Part shown: in pieces, positions 50,002-58,176 of the stretch | Numbering within the stretch: position 1 is the first letter of the stretch | How the letters are laid out: each line of letters begins with the position of its first letter | DNA from: Ruminococcus flavefaciens | GTDB lineage: Bacteria; Bacillota; Clostridia; Oscillospirales; Ruminococcaceae | Assembly (NCBI GenBank): GCA_902760805.1 | Contig: CACWHY010000013.1 | Coordinates: 1-64,000, forward strand | Direction of reading: 5' to 3' | DNA length: 64,000 nucleotides | Made by a program: the position numbers and the translations under genes | Notes under the pieces: generated by a model | What the model was told of the DNA's origin: nothing | Database searches by the model: none | Seen by the model: the letters and a program-made list of their open reading frames with translations, nothing else

Positions 50002-52245
50002 TCAGCAGTTATTTTTCAGCACACGAATACCGATAACTGTCACATCGTCAGGACGGAATGTGGGAGCAAACACCGGGGCTTTTCCACAGATCTGATCCAC
50101 CATGTTTTTTAGGTCGCCGCCCTTCAGGAGCAGCTCTTTGATGAAGAGATATTCGTTCTCAGAGATCCCGTCGGAGAACATGATCACCGTGTCTCCCGGG
50201 GCTATGGGGAAGCTGTTGGTGCTGACCTCGGACTGCTGGTAGATCCCTATGGGAAGGGTGGGCGCAGACACCTTCATAACGTTGCCTCCGTGAAGGATCA
50301 AAGTGGGCGCAGCTCCCGATTTTACGGTCTCCAGCCGCCCCTGGTCCAGGTCGAAGCGAGCGGCGTCCAGGGTGGCGAAGGCCTCCTCCCGGGACTTTGT
50401 CACCATGACGGAATTGATCAGCCGCACGGCGCTGAGGCAGTCTGCTCCGCCGGTCATCAGGCGCCGGAAGAGCTTCACTACCAGCCGGGACTCCACAGCC
50501 GCCTCACGCCCCGTGCCCATGCCGTCAGACAGCACAACTGTAGCCGTGCCGGTGCCGTCGTTGAATGAAAGGCAGGTGTCGCCGTTTTCCTTGGAGCCGC
50601 TGGCGCAGGAGGAGGCTCCGTAGACCTCTATGGCAAGGCGTGGCGGCTCAAAAAGCCGGATCCTGATCTGCTTTCCGGAGCTGACAGGCTCGGTACACTC
50701 CAGATGAGTGCCAAGCTCGTCGGCGGCAAGGTCGCAGACACGAATGGCTTGTCCGGGAGGGTCATTTGGCGAAAAATAGAGCTCTATCATCAGTCTCCCC
50801 GACTGAGAATACCCGGCGATCACCTCCTGTGGAGCGATACCTCGGCGGCTGAGCCGCTCCCCTACTGCCTTGCTGAGAGCCCCGGAAAATCTGAGCTGAG
50901 CGATCTCCCCGGAGCCACGGACGATCTCCTCTGTCAGCAGGAGCTGCTCAGAGAGGAGCCGGCGGCTGTCGGAGCTGCGCAGTGCCATGACCCGGTCGGC
51001 CATTTCCTCCCGGCGGAATTTCCTCAAAGAGCTGACCAGATCGTCCTTCCGCAAACAGCCGGAAAGCTCATAGGGAAAGGGCTCACGAGAGGTCTCGCTC
51101 ATGGCGGCCAGCCGTGCAAAGCCCTTGGAAGTGGGCTCCTTTTCGGTGTGCCAGCAGACCATTTTCCGGTAGCAAAGGTCGCAGACATCATGGCAGATCT
51201 TCCCCGAAATATCAGGCTTTTCCTCGCTTCCTTCAAGGAGCTCGCCCAGCTTTTCGGCCTCCCTGCGGACTGCTCCGATCGAGTCTGAGAGGAAGTTCAT
51301 CCGGGCGCTCATTATGTCAGGCATTGCGTGGAGAGTTTCGCTGCCGGCGGCGATCCATTTGTCCGAATAAAGAGGCGCAGTCAGGACGAAGACCGCTGCT
51401 GCGATGAAGATGTCCAGCATTGCGTAGATGCTGTCCTCCGTGAAGCCGGAAAGGATCATCAGGAAGAAGTTCATCACAAGGAAAGCTCCCGCAGCGGTGG
51501 CAGGGCGGAATTTTCCAAGATAGCCTGTCAGCAGGCCTGCCGCCGGAAGAAGGGCTATCAGGGCGCCCTTTTCCGGCGAGGCAAGAAAGGCTCCGCAGAC
51601 CGTCAGAGCGCCGCAGAGGACTCCCCCAAGCTGACTGTAGAAGTAGGCCGCCAACAGGGTGATAGTTGCTCCTAGGATCATGCCGATATTTATATAATGT
51701 ATGTCAACTGTACACAGCGAGGCCGTGTAAACCGTCAAAACAGCCGCTCCTGCGCAGCCGCCCTTCCCGGTCAGATCAAGAACTCTGCACTGCCGGACAC
51801 TGCCGATCACCGTAGCAAGAGCAAGAGCCGTACCGCCGGCCAATGTGCCGTAAAAGGCGTAAAAAAGCAGTCTTTGTCCAAGAGTGCCCATGACTGCGGA
51901 GACCGCCGCCCCCGACAGGATCACCGAGATACCCGTCACCACCGCCGAGCACCGAGGGCTCTCAGCCCGCTCCGTCACCAGCTTTGCAATGACGATCAGA
52001 GCCATTGCCGCCAGCTTCACCATGGCCTTGCCAACTGATCCGGTCATGACGCAGCGAATGAGTGCCCCTGCCAGGACAGCTGCGGAGTTAGGGAGCGAAA
52101 GCGCTCCCGATAGCGAAATATCGCCGAATGATGCTGCTCCGGCAAGGCTTGTCCCGGAAAGCAGCCAGCCTCCTCCGAGAGATAATGCGAAAACAGCGGC
52201 GGTCGCTGCGGGACTCTCCGGGGAGGGAAATCTGAGTTTTGCCAT
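50002..52245 (-). CDS. spoIIE: Stage II sporulation protein E (PP2C phosphatase)
   Basis: 747 residues from ATG 52245 (AGGTG 6 bases upstream; an upstream start would add an unlikely N-terminus). The N-terminal half has about ten membrane helices (residues about 15-300), the middle a cysteine-bearing linker (CHDVCDLCYRKMVCWHTEKE), and the C-terminus a PP2C domain: VVLSDGMGTGREAAVESRLV, GAAPTLILHGGNV, IMFSDGISENEYLFI, and FRPDDVTVIGIRV. SpoIIE dephosphorylates SpoIIAA to release sigma-F in the forespore. The genus is mostly described as non-sporing, so its presence is notable. Confidence 0.92.
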   Translation of the reverse strand: MAKLRFPSPESPAATAAVFALSLGGGWLLSGTSLAGAASFGDISLSGALSLPNSAAVLAGALIRCVMTGSVGKAMVKLAAMALIVIAKLVTERAESPRCSAVVTGISVILSGAAVSAVMGTLGQRLLFYAFYGTLAGGTALALATVIGSVRQCRVLDLTGKGGCAGAAVLTVYTASLCTVDIHYINIGMILGATITLLAAYFYSQLGGVLCGALTVCGAFLASPEKGALIALLPAAGLLTGYLGKFRPATAAGAFLVMNFFLMILSGFTEDSIYAMLDIFIAAAVFVLTAPLYSDKWIAAGSETLHAMPDIMSARMNFLSDSIGAVRREAEKLGELLEGSEEKPDISGKICHDVCDLCYRKMVCWHTEKEPTSKGFARLAAMSETSREPFPYELSGCLRKDDLVSSLRKFRREEMADRVMALRSSDSRRLLSEQLLLTEEIVRGSGEIAQLRFSGALSKAVGERLSRRGIAPQEVIAGYSQSGRLMIELYFSPNDPPGQAIRVCDLAADELGTHLECTEPVSSGKQIRIRLFEPPRLAIEVYGASSCASGSKENGDTCLSFNDGTGTATVVLSDGMGTGREAAVESRLVVKLFRRLMTGGADCLSAVRLINSVMVTKSREEAFATLDAARFDLDQGRLETVKSGAAPTLILHGGNVMKVSAPTLPIGIYQQSEVSTNSFPIAPGDTVIMFSDGISENEYLFIKELLLKGGDLKNMVDQICGKAPVFAPTFRPDDVTVIGIRVLKNNC

Positions 52246-52396
52246 ATTCATCACCTGCGTAAAATAGTCATCATTCCCATGATACCATAAGAAGTGTGCG
52301 TAATATGTCGGAATGAGTACATAGCTATTTTTATATGGCAATATAGTTTTAGTTTTCTCTTTCAAATACTAATTCCGCTCCGCAGAACGCAGAATA

Positions 52397-52410
52397 AGTT
52401 CATTTGAACT
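52397..52410. promoter_or_regulatory. AGTTCATTTGAACT palindrome
   Basis: Fourteen-base perfect palindrome in the spoIIE-flotillin divergent region. A one-base variant lies at 58077-58090. Candidate regulator site; the rest of 52246-52500 shows no ORF or RNA. Confidence 0.4.
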
Positions 52411-52500
52411 CATTTCGCGTAGCTGCGACACACAGTCCCACCATATCCCCCGATATTTGATTTTATGAAAAAATCGTATGAGCCTATTTTTCGCAAAATA

Positions 52501-52529
52501 TTGACATTTATCAGCAGATGTTGTATAAT
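52501..52529 (+). promoter_or_regulatory. Consensus promoter of flotillin
   Basis: TTGACA (52501-52506), 17 bases, TATAAT (52524-52529), both hexamers perfect; GGAGGTTATTTTT precedes the start. Confidence 0.93.
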
Positions 52530-52583
52530 GTTTTCATACGGTACCGCATTACCGAAAATGTAAATGATATGGAGGTTATTTTT

Positions 52584-54110
52584 ATGGAACTGAACACAAC
52601 AACTATTGTCATCATAGCAGTTGCGGCAGTATTGCTTATCGTTATTCTTGCTATGGGCTATATCAAGGCTCCGCCGGATACTGCTTACATCATCTCAGGT
52701 CTCAGACGAAAGATCATCATCGGAAAGGCCAGCGTCAGGATCCCATTCTTCGAGCGTGTGGATAAGCTGAAACTCCAGCTCATCGCAGTCGATGTAAAGA
52801 CCTCAAGTGCTGTTCCTACCGCTGATTACATCAACATCAACGTTGATGCAAACGTTAACGTCAAGGTCTCAAGCGACCCTGTCCTCATCAAACTGGGCGC
52901 TGAGAACTTCCTCAATAAGGACACCGTTTACATCGCTAAGGTGGCAAGAGAGGTGCTTGAGGGTAATATGCGTGAGATCGTGGGCCAGATGACCCTCGTT
53001 TCTATGGTGAACGACCGTAAGGCCTTCGCTGAGAAGGTTCAGGAGAATGCGGCTCCCGACCTGAACAGAATGGGTCTTGAGATCGTTTCATTCAACGTTC
53101 AGAATTTCACCGATGACCAGAACCTCATCGAAAACCTTGGTATCGACAACGTTACCACTATCCAGAAAAAGGCCGCTATCGCCAGAGCCGAGTCCGAGAA
53201 GGAGATCGAGATCGCTAAGGCTCAGGCTATGAAGGAGGCCAACGACGCCAGAGTTGTTGCTGAGACTGAAGTTGCTCAGAAGAACAACCAGCTCGCTATC
53301 CGTCAGGCTGAACTGAAAAAAGAGGCCGACACTCAGCTGGCTATCGCAGACGCTGCTTACGAGATTCAGAAGGAAGAGCAGCGTAAGACCATCGAGATCT
53401 CCAAGGCTAACGCTAACATCGCCGCTTCTGAGAAGGACGTTGAGCTGAAGGCTAGAGAGGCCGAGGTAACTGAGAAGTCCCTGGAAGCTCAGGTAAAGAA
53501 AAAGGCTGAGGCTGAGAAGTACGCTGCTCAGCAGGAGGCCGACGCTAAGCTGTATCAGCTGAAAAAGGAGGCCGAGGCCGACCGTTTCCAGCGTGAGCAG
53601 GAGGCTGAGGCTCAGAAGGCTGAGGCCGAGGCTCAGAAGTTCGCCCGTATGCAGGAGGCCGAGGGTATCGCTGCCGTTGGTCAGGCTGAGGCCGACGCTA
53701 TCCGTGCTAAGGGTCTTGCTGAGGCTGAGGGTATCAACGCTAAGGCCGAGGCTATGAAGAAATACGGCGAGGCTGCTGTTCTGGAAATGTACTTCAAGGC
53801 TCTGCCTGAGGTCGTTAAGAACGCTGCTGCTCCCCTGTCAAGTGTTGACAAGATCACAATGTACGGCGAGGGCAATGGCAGCAAGCTGGTAGGCGACATC
53901 ATCAATTCTACAACTAAGATCACCGACGGTCTCACTGAGGCTACCGGTGTTGACATCAGAGCTCTTCTGGCCGGCTTCCTTGGCGGAAAGATCGCCGACG
54001 CCCGCTCAGCAGCTCCCACTGCACCTGCTTCTCCTGTAGCACCTCCTCCGGTATTCTACTATCCGCCCGAGGCTCCTACAGAGGATCCTACCGACAACAC
54101 TGAGGAGTAA
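52584..54110 (+). CDS. Flotillin-like SPFH protein
   Basis: 508 residues from ATG 52584. N-terminal membrane helix (IVIIAVAAVLLIVILAMGYI), SPFH domain (KAPPDTAYIISGLRRKIIIG, AREVLEGNMREIVGQM, LEIVSFNVQNFTDDQN), a long Glu/Ala-rich coiled coil (about 200-400) with the flotillin repeat AEAEKxA, and a Pro-rich tail (VAPPPVFYYPPEAPT). Flotillins scaffold membrane microdomains and affect fluidity and signalling. SdpI follows on the same strand. Confidence 0.93.
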   Translation: MELNTTTIVIIAVAAVLLIVILAMGYIKAPPDTAYIISGLRRKIIIGKASVRIPFFERVDKLKLQLIAVDVKTSSAVPTADYININVDANVNVKVSSDPVLIKLGAENFLNKDTVYIAKVAREVLEGNMREIVGQMTLVSMVNDRKAFAEKVQENAAPDLNRMGLEIVSFNVQNFTDDQNLIENLGIDNVTTIQKKAAIARAESEKEIEIAKAQAMKEANDARVVAETEVAQKNNQLAIRQAELKKEADTQLAIADAAYEIQKEEQRKTIEISKANANIAASEKDVELKAREAEVTEKSLEAQVKKKAEAEKYAAQQEADAKLYQLKKEAEADRFQREQEAEAQKAEAEAQKFARMQEAEGIAAVGQAEADAIRAKGLAEAEGINAKAEAMKKYGEAAVLEMYFKALPEVVKNAAAPLSSVDKITMYGEGNGSKLVGDIINSTTKITDGLTEATGVDIRALLAGFLGGKIADARSAAPTAPASPVAPPPVFYYPPEAPTEDPTDNTEE

Positions 54111-54132
54111 GCCGCTCTTTGGAGGTATCGCT

Positions 54133-54498
54133 ATGACTGTGGTTTTGATAGTGAACTTCATCGTATCTGCTGCGCTTATTTTGGGCGGAGCTATGATGCG
54201 GAAATGTGCCGATAATCCCGAGGACCGCTCGATCGGTTTTCACACGGCCCGTGCAATGGCCGGTCAGGAGCAGTGGCACTTCGCAAACAAAAAATGCGGC
54301 CGGCTATGGCTTATCTTGGGCAGCGTTTTTCTGGCGCTGACCCTTGCGGATATCATGGCCGTGATCCCAAATGTGAGCGAGTCCTTCGGCAAGGCCACAC
54401 AGCTCCTCCTGCTGATCATGCAGGTCAGCGGAATGTTCATCGCTGTGGCCTTTACTGAATGGCAGCTCAGGAAGAAGTTCGGAAACACTTCCACATAA
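54133..54498 (+). CDS. SdpI-family membrane protein
   Basis: 121 residues. Three helices (VVLIVNFIVSAALILGGAM; LWLILGSVFLALTLADIM; LLLLIMQVSGMFIAVAF) and the SdpI loop IGFHTARAMAGQEQWHFANK. In Bacillus, SdpI gives immunity to the SdpC killing peptide and controls the SdpR repressor; here no toxin gene is visible, so the role is open. GGAGGTATCGCT precedes ATG, 22 bases after flotillin. Confidence 0.85.
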   Translation: MTVVLIVNFIVSAALILGGAMMRKCADNPEDRSIGFHTARAMAGQEQWHFANKKCGRLWLILGSVFLALTLADIMAVIPNVSESFGKATQLLLLIMQVSGMFIAVAFTEWQLRKKFGNTST

Positions 54499-54503
54499 AG
54501 CAA

Positions 54504-54546
54504 AGACCCGAGGTCTGTCCAAAACAGGCTTCGGGTCTGATTTTTT
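54504..54546 (+). terminator. Terminator after sdpI
   Basis: AGACCCGA (54504-54511) pairs with TCGGGTCT (54531-54538), inner CTG/CAG pairs, then six Ts. Confidence 0.85.
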
Positions 54547-54618
54547 CAAAAAACTCAGAATAAAATTGACCAAACTCGTTTCTGTATCGTGTTATTAGTG
54601 AAAGGAGTTGATGACACA

Positions 54619-55155
54619 ATGAATACAGCCGAATATTCCGGAAATGACCCCATTATTATACAGCAGGTCAACAATTCCGGCGTGCGCACCGGCTCAGTCA
54701 GGGACGCTGTGGAGTCCTATGGTGATACGCTCTTCAGGCTATGCCTCATCATGCTCAGAAATCACGCTGACGCCGAGGACGCTGTTCAGGAGACATTTAT
54801 CAAGTATATGCAGAAGGCTCCCAACTTCACTGACTCAGAACACGAAAAAGCCTGGCTGCTCAGGGTCGCAGCGAATAAATGCAGGGATCTCATCCGTTAC
54901 CGCTCACGGCACTTCACCGAGCCGGAGGAGGTGCTGGGGAATATCCCTGCCCTGGACCGTGAGGACAGCCATATCCTTGAAGCACTCATGGAGCTCCCCG
55001 AGAAATTCCGCCTTGTGCTGACCCTCCACTATGTCGAAGAGTACAAGGTGGAGGAGATAGCTCAGCTCATCGGGAAGTCGCCCTCAGCCGTGAAAATGCG
55101 GCTCTCAAAGGGCAGGAAGCTCCTTGAGGAAAAATACAGAAAGGAGTATTTATAA
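54619..55155 (+). CDS. ECF-type RNA polymerase sigma factor
   Basis: 178 residues from ATG 54619 (GAAAGGAG 11 bases upstream). About 25 extra N-terminal residues precede region 2 (YGDTLFRLCLIMLRNHADAE, DAVQETFIKYMQKAP, WLLRVAANKCRDLIRYRSR) and region 4 (LPEKFRLVLTLHYVEEYKVE, EIAQLIGKSPSAVKMRLSKG). The stop overlaps the next start by one base (TAATG), so translation is coupled to the anti-sigma-like gene. Confidence 0.93.
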   Translation: MNTAEYSGNDPIIIQQVNNSGVRTGSVRDAVESYGDTLFRLCLIMLRNHADAEDAVQETFIKYMQKAPNFTDSEHEKAWLLRVAANKCRDLIRYRSRHFTEPEEVLGNIPALDREDSHILEALMELPEKFRLVLTLHYVEEYKVEEIAQLIGKSPSAVKMRLSKGRKLLEEKYRKEYL

Positions 55156-56966
55156 TGGATAAGAAACTGAAAAAGGCCGCCGAGAAGATCACTATGTCTG
55201 ACCAGCTCAGAGACAGGATCCTTGACCAGTGCAATAACGCTTCCACTAAGGAAAACGACGGGTCTATCGAGATAAGCGGCGTTGAGCGTGTTGAGCACAA
55301 GCCGATCAGCAGGATCGTGGCCGCTGCTGCCGCCTGTGCAGTTTTGGCCGGCGGCGTGGGAATGACCGCTCACCTGCTGGGAAGAAACGGCGCTCCTGCC
55401 GACGAGATCGAGGAAAGCTCCGAAACAGAGACAGCGGATACCGATTCACTGTTTGACTTCACCGGTAAGGAATACAGCATAACCGATGTGGAAAAGGACA
55501 CAGAGCTTGAAAGCTCCGATCAGATAACGGCTTTCCTCAACTGTATGGACTGGGGCGAGCAGAAAGACCCCGACATCTATGCCGGTTACTACTCCGGTTT
55601 ACAGCAGACGACTCATATCGAGGTAAGGGACAGGGACAAGGATTATTTCTACTACATCAATATCGCCCATACCATCGCTACTCCCCCGGCAGAGGGCGAG
55701 ACCGGCATCGTTATGGTCACCGCTAAGGAGACCGATGACAAGGACTGGGCTGACGGCTACTACGCTATCGACCTTGATACCCTTACAGTGTTCCTCGGCG
55801 ATGAAGAGCTCCGCCAGGACTTTGGCATGAAGAACCTTTGGCCGGACTTCGCAGGAACAAACTTCTCCATAAATGGCTGGGGCACATCTGTTGATGCAGA
55901 TAAAATGGAACTGGCTAATATAGGCGAGGCCATCGACGCTCTGGAGTTCACTCCCCTTGGGGAGGTCCCGGAAGAATACGGTCAGGACTCAGGCGAAGCC
56001 TGGCACCTCTCTTCAGATCAGAACGAACTTGTGCTGTTTCCCAGCGGTGTTGCGATCTACCACAAGAATGTAATCAATCAGGACAGCAGTCTCACAAATA
56101 TCTATAACACCTACTACACCTATGACTATGAGGCTGTCAGCGAAATTCTGGCGCCATTCACAGAGACAAATGACCAGCGTGAGATCACAATGCCCGAGCT
56201 CATCGGTATGCAGCATGAGCTTGCCGAGGATCAGCTCAGGCAGCTTGGTGTGAACTTTGAAACAGCCTACATCAGCACTGACCAGACTAAACCCGGCTAT
56301 ATCGTCGAAACAAAGCCCGCTCCCGGAAATACCATTGCTCCCGGGGACAAGGTGATGATCTACATTTCCATGTCAGACATCTCCGCTACAGTGGAAAATT
56401 ACCTGGGAATGAAGGAAGAGGACGCTGCGACAATGGCGAATTACTCCGGCCTCAAGGTGATCGTTGAGTACGCTCCCGGATACAGCCCCCAGGGAACTGT
56501 TATCGGTCAGTCACTTCCTGCAAATGAGCCCGTTGAAACCGGCAGCGAGATCACTCTCACTGTTTCCAATGGCGAGCCTTCCACGTTGGAAAATTTCCCT
56601 CCCTTCGGTAATCTTTACAAAATGGGCTGCTTCATCAACGGATCGGAATTCGCCTCTGGAGACGAGACACTATGCCTAGTTTCCGATATCCTCTCCAGGT
56701 ACGACTGGAGCAATGAGGAGGCCGACACAGAGCTGTACAAGGACTCAGAAGTGCTCTACTTCATCGACACTATTGTCAACGAGGCTCACAGGATCGTCTA
56801 CTTTTACGACGACGGAACAGTTGAATGGCTGGAAACTCAGGATCTGGCCGCAAATAATATTCAGATGCACCGCTACAATGACATCGACGGCGAAAACAAC
56901 GACCTTGTTTTCCAGCTTTGTCAGGTTTTGGACGAACTGATGCCCTACAACCAGCTTACTGAATAA
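55155..56966 (+). CDS. Membrane anti-sigma-like protein with two PASTA domains
   Basis: 603 residues. A short cytoplasmic N-terminus (1-50), one membrane helix (IVAAAAACAVLAGGVGMTAHL, about 54-74), then a large extracellular part: an acidic linker, a region of unknown fold (about 100-330), PASTA 1 (about 352-410, ITMPELIGMQHELAEDQLRQ, YIVETKPAPGNTIAPGDKV), PASTA 2 (about 412-475, NYLGMKEEDAATMANYSGLK, GTVIGQSLPANEPVETGSEI), and a C-terminal about 120-residue region. PASTA domains bind peptidoglycan fragments or beta-lactams, so this may gate the ECF factor by wall state. No classical zinc HxxxCxxC is seen, so the sigma-binding part is undefined. Confidence 0.85.
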   Translation: MDKKLKKAAEKITMSDQLRDRILDQCNNASTKENDGSIEISGVERVEHKPISRIVAAAAACAVLAGGVGMTAHLLGRNGAPADEIEESSETETADTDSLFDFTGKEYSITDVEKDTELESSDQITAFLNCMDWGEQKDPDIYAGYYSGLQQTTHIEVRDRDKDYFYYINIAHTIATPPAEGETGIVMVTAKETDDKDWADGYYAIDLDTLTVFLGDEELRQDFGMKNLWPDFAGTNFSINGWGTSVDADKMELANIGEAIDALEFTPLGEVPEEYGQDSGEAWHLSSDQNELVLFPSGVAIYHKNVINQDSSLTNIYNTYYTYDYEAVSEILAPFTETNDQREITMPELIGMQHELAEDQLRQLGVNFETAYISTDQTKPGYIVETKPAPGNTIAPGDKVMIYISMSDISATVENYLGMKEEDAATMANYSGLKVIVEYAPGYSPQGTVIGQSLPANEPVETGSEITLTVSNGEPSTLENFPPFGNLYKMGCFINGSEFASGDETLCLVSDILSRYDWSNEEADTELYKDSEVLYFIDTIVNEAHRIVYFYDDGTVEWLETQDLAANNIQMHRYNDIDGENNDLVFQLCQVLDELMPYNQLTE

Positions 56967-56981
56967 CTGCACAAATACCAA

Positions 56982-57012
56982 AAGCCCGGGAAATTCCCGG
57001 GCTTGTTTTTTT
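56982..57012. terminator. Terminator between convergent genes
   Basis: AAGCCCGGGAA / TTCCCGGGCTT hairpin with a long T-run to the right; the run overlaps the stop codon of the AraC gene. Confidence 0.9.
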
Positions 57013-57874
57013 AGTTGTTGCGGATCTCGTAGAGCTTTTTGAACTCCGATGGAGTGCAGTGCTTGATCTCCTTGAAAATGCGGTTGAACGTGGTCAGGCT
57101 CTTAAATCCGGAGCGCATGGCCACCTCGGTGATCGGGATCTCAGGATCCAGGAGAAGCTGCTCGGCAGCCTTTGTTCGTCTGGCGTTGATGTACTGCAAG
57201 TAGGACATGGAGTTGTACTGCTTGAAAATTCGGGAGAAATGGTACTTGCTGTAGCCGGCAACTCCCGCAAGCTGATCCAGGGTCAGGTCGTACATATAGT
57301 TGGCGTCGATGTACTTGAGCACAAGGCCGAATTTCTCGCTGTACTCGTCGATCTTGCCGTCGTCTACCTCCTTGGAAATGATGTTCAGCTGGTACTCTCT
57401 GATCGCCATGAGCATATTTATCAGGGCGGTGTAGATTTTCACGTCTGACAGCTCAGAATGTGAATTATACAGGGCGAAGATGTCCAGCATGGTCTTTTTG
57501 GCAAGTATGTGCAGCTCCTTATCAGTCTCAGGAGTTATCATCAGGGGTGCGGACAATGCACGCATTACAGGCTCAAGAGCGGACACATCTCCCAAAACGG
57601 AGTTATCGCACTGGAAGATGATCCTTCGGCCGGGTATCTCCTCGGGCATACTGTGGAGCTCGCCTGAAGGGATAATCAGCACGTCGTTTTCCTCGATACG
57701 GTAATCGGTCTCACCAACTGTGATGAGGTAGTGGTTTTTCAGGGGCATGATGATCTCAACGGCGTCATGCCAGTGGATCGGGTATGCCTCGTTCTCATGG
57801 TTATCGTAAAGCAGGACGGAGCGGTGGCTCTCATACTCAACGGTCTCAAAATCGCCTGAAAGGTGCTTGATCAT
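57011..57874 (-). CDS. AraC-family transcriptional regulator
   Basis: 287 residues from ATG 57874 (GGGGGGATAAT just upstream; an ORF further up overlaps the promoter). N-terminal cupin (YPIHWHDAVEIIMPLKNHYL, DVLIIPSGELHSMPEE), then the two-HTH AraC domain: YDLTLDQLAGVAGYSKYHFS, RIFKQYNSMSYLQYINARRT, ITEVAMRSGFKSLTTFNRIF. Such regulators usually sense sugars or fibre fragments. Encoded beside the xylanase, and it shares an inverted repeat with that promoter, so it is a likely regulator of it. Confidence 0.93.
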   Translation of the reverse strand: MIKHLSGDFETVEYESHRSVLLYDNHENEAYPIHWHDAVEIIMPLKNHYLITVGETDYRIEENDVLIIPSGELHSMPEEIPGRRIIFQCDNSVLGDVSALEPVMRALSAPLMITPETDKELHILAKKTMLDIFALYNSHSELSDVKIYTALINMLMAIREYQLNIISKEVDDGKIDEYSEKFGLVLKYIDANYMYDLTLDQLAGVAGYSKYHFSRIFKQYNSMSYLQYINARRTKAAEQLLLDPEIPITEVAMRSGFKSLTTFNRIFKEIKHCTPSEFKKLYEIRNN

Positions 57875-57932
57875 ATTATCCCCCCTTTGCACGAAACATT
57901 CCTTTTTGTGCATAAACATATCATATATAAAT

Positions 57933-57961
57933 ATTATAGTATATTTATCCCACTTTGTAAA
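57933..57961 (-). promoter_or_regulatory. Promoter of the AraC regulator
   Basis: Minus strand: TTTACA (57961-57956), 17 bases, TATAAT (57938-57933). Confidence 0.88.
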
Positions 57962-57987
57962 GAGAATCGGCAGAACTTTGTAGATAC

Positions 57988-58000
57988 CTAACAAAGTTAG
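57988..58000. promoter_or_regulatory. Inverted repeat CTAAC-N3-GTTAG upstream of the AraC promoter
   Basis: CTAAC-AAA-GTTAG lies 26 bases upstream of the -35 box. A version with a 4-base centre occurs at 62226-62239 before the xylanase promoter. Candidate autoregulatory operator. Confidence 0.45.
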
Positions 58001-58076
58001 CCTTTCATTTTATAGCAAAACTCCCATTAAAAAAAGGTGTAAAAACCGTGAGTTTAGTTCAGCTAACAGCTCAATG

Positions 58077-58090
58077 AGTTCACTTGAACT
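58077..58090. promoter_or_regulatory. AGTTCACTTGAACT near-palindrome
   Basis: Differs by one base from the palindrome at 52397-52410. It lies between the AraC promoter region and the xylanase terminator. Confidence 0.35.
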
Positions 58091-58102
58091 TGCACACAAA
58101 TG

Positions 58103-58126
58103 AAAAAACACCCGCTAAGCGGGTGC
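58103..58126 (-). terminator. Terminator of the xylanase gene
   Basis: CACCCGC (58109-58115), TAA, GCGGGTG (58119-58125), Ts on the minus-strand side; works in both directions. Confidence 0.9.
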
Positions 58127-58176
58127 TTTTTCTGGGAAATTAGGGGATAATTAGAATGTGTGGTTGGCTAATTCAA

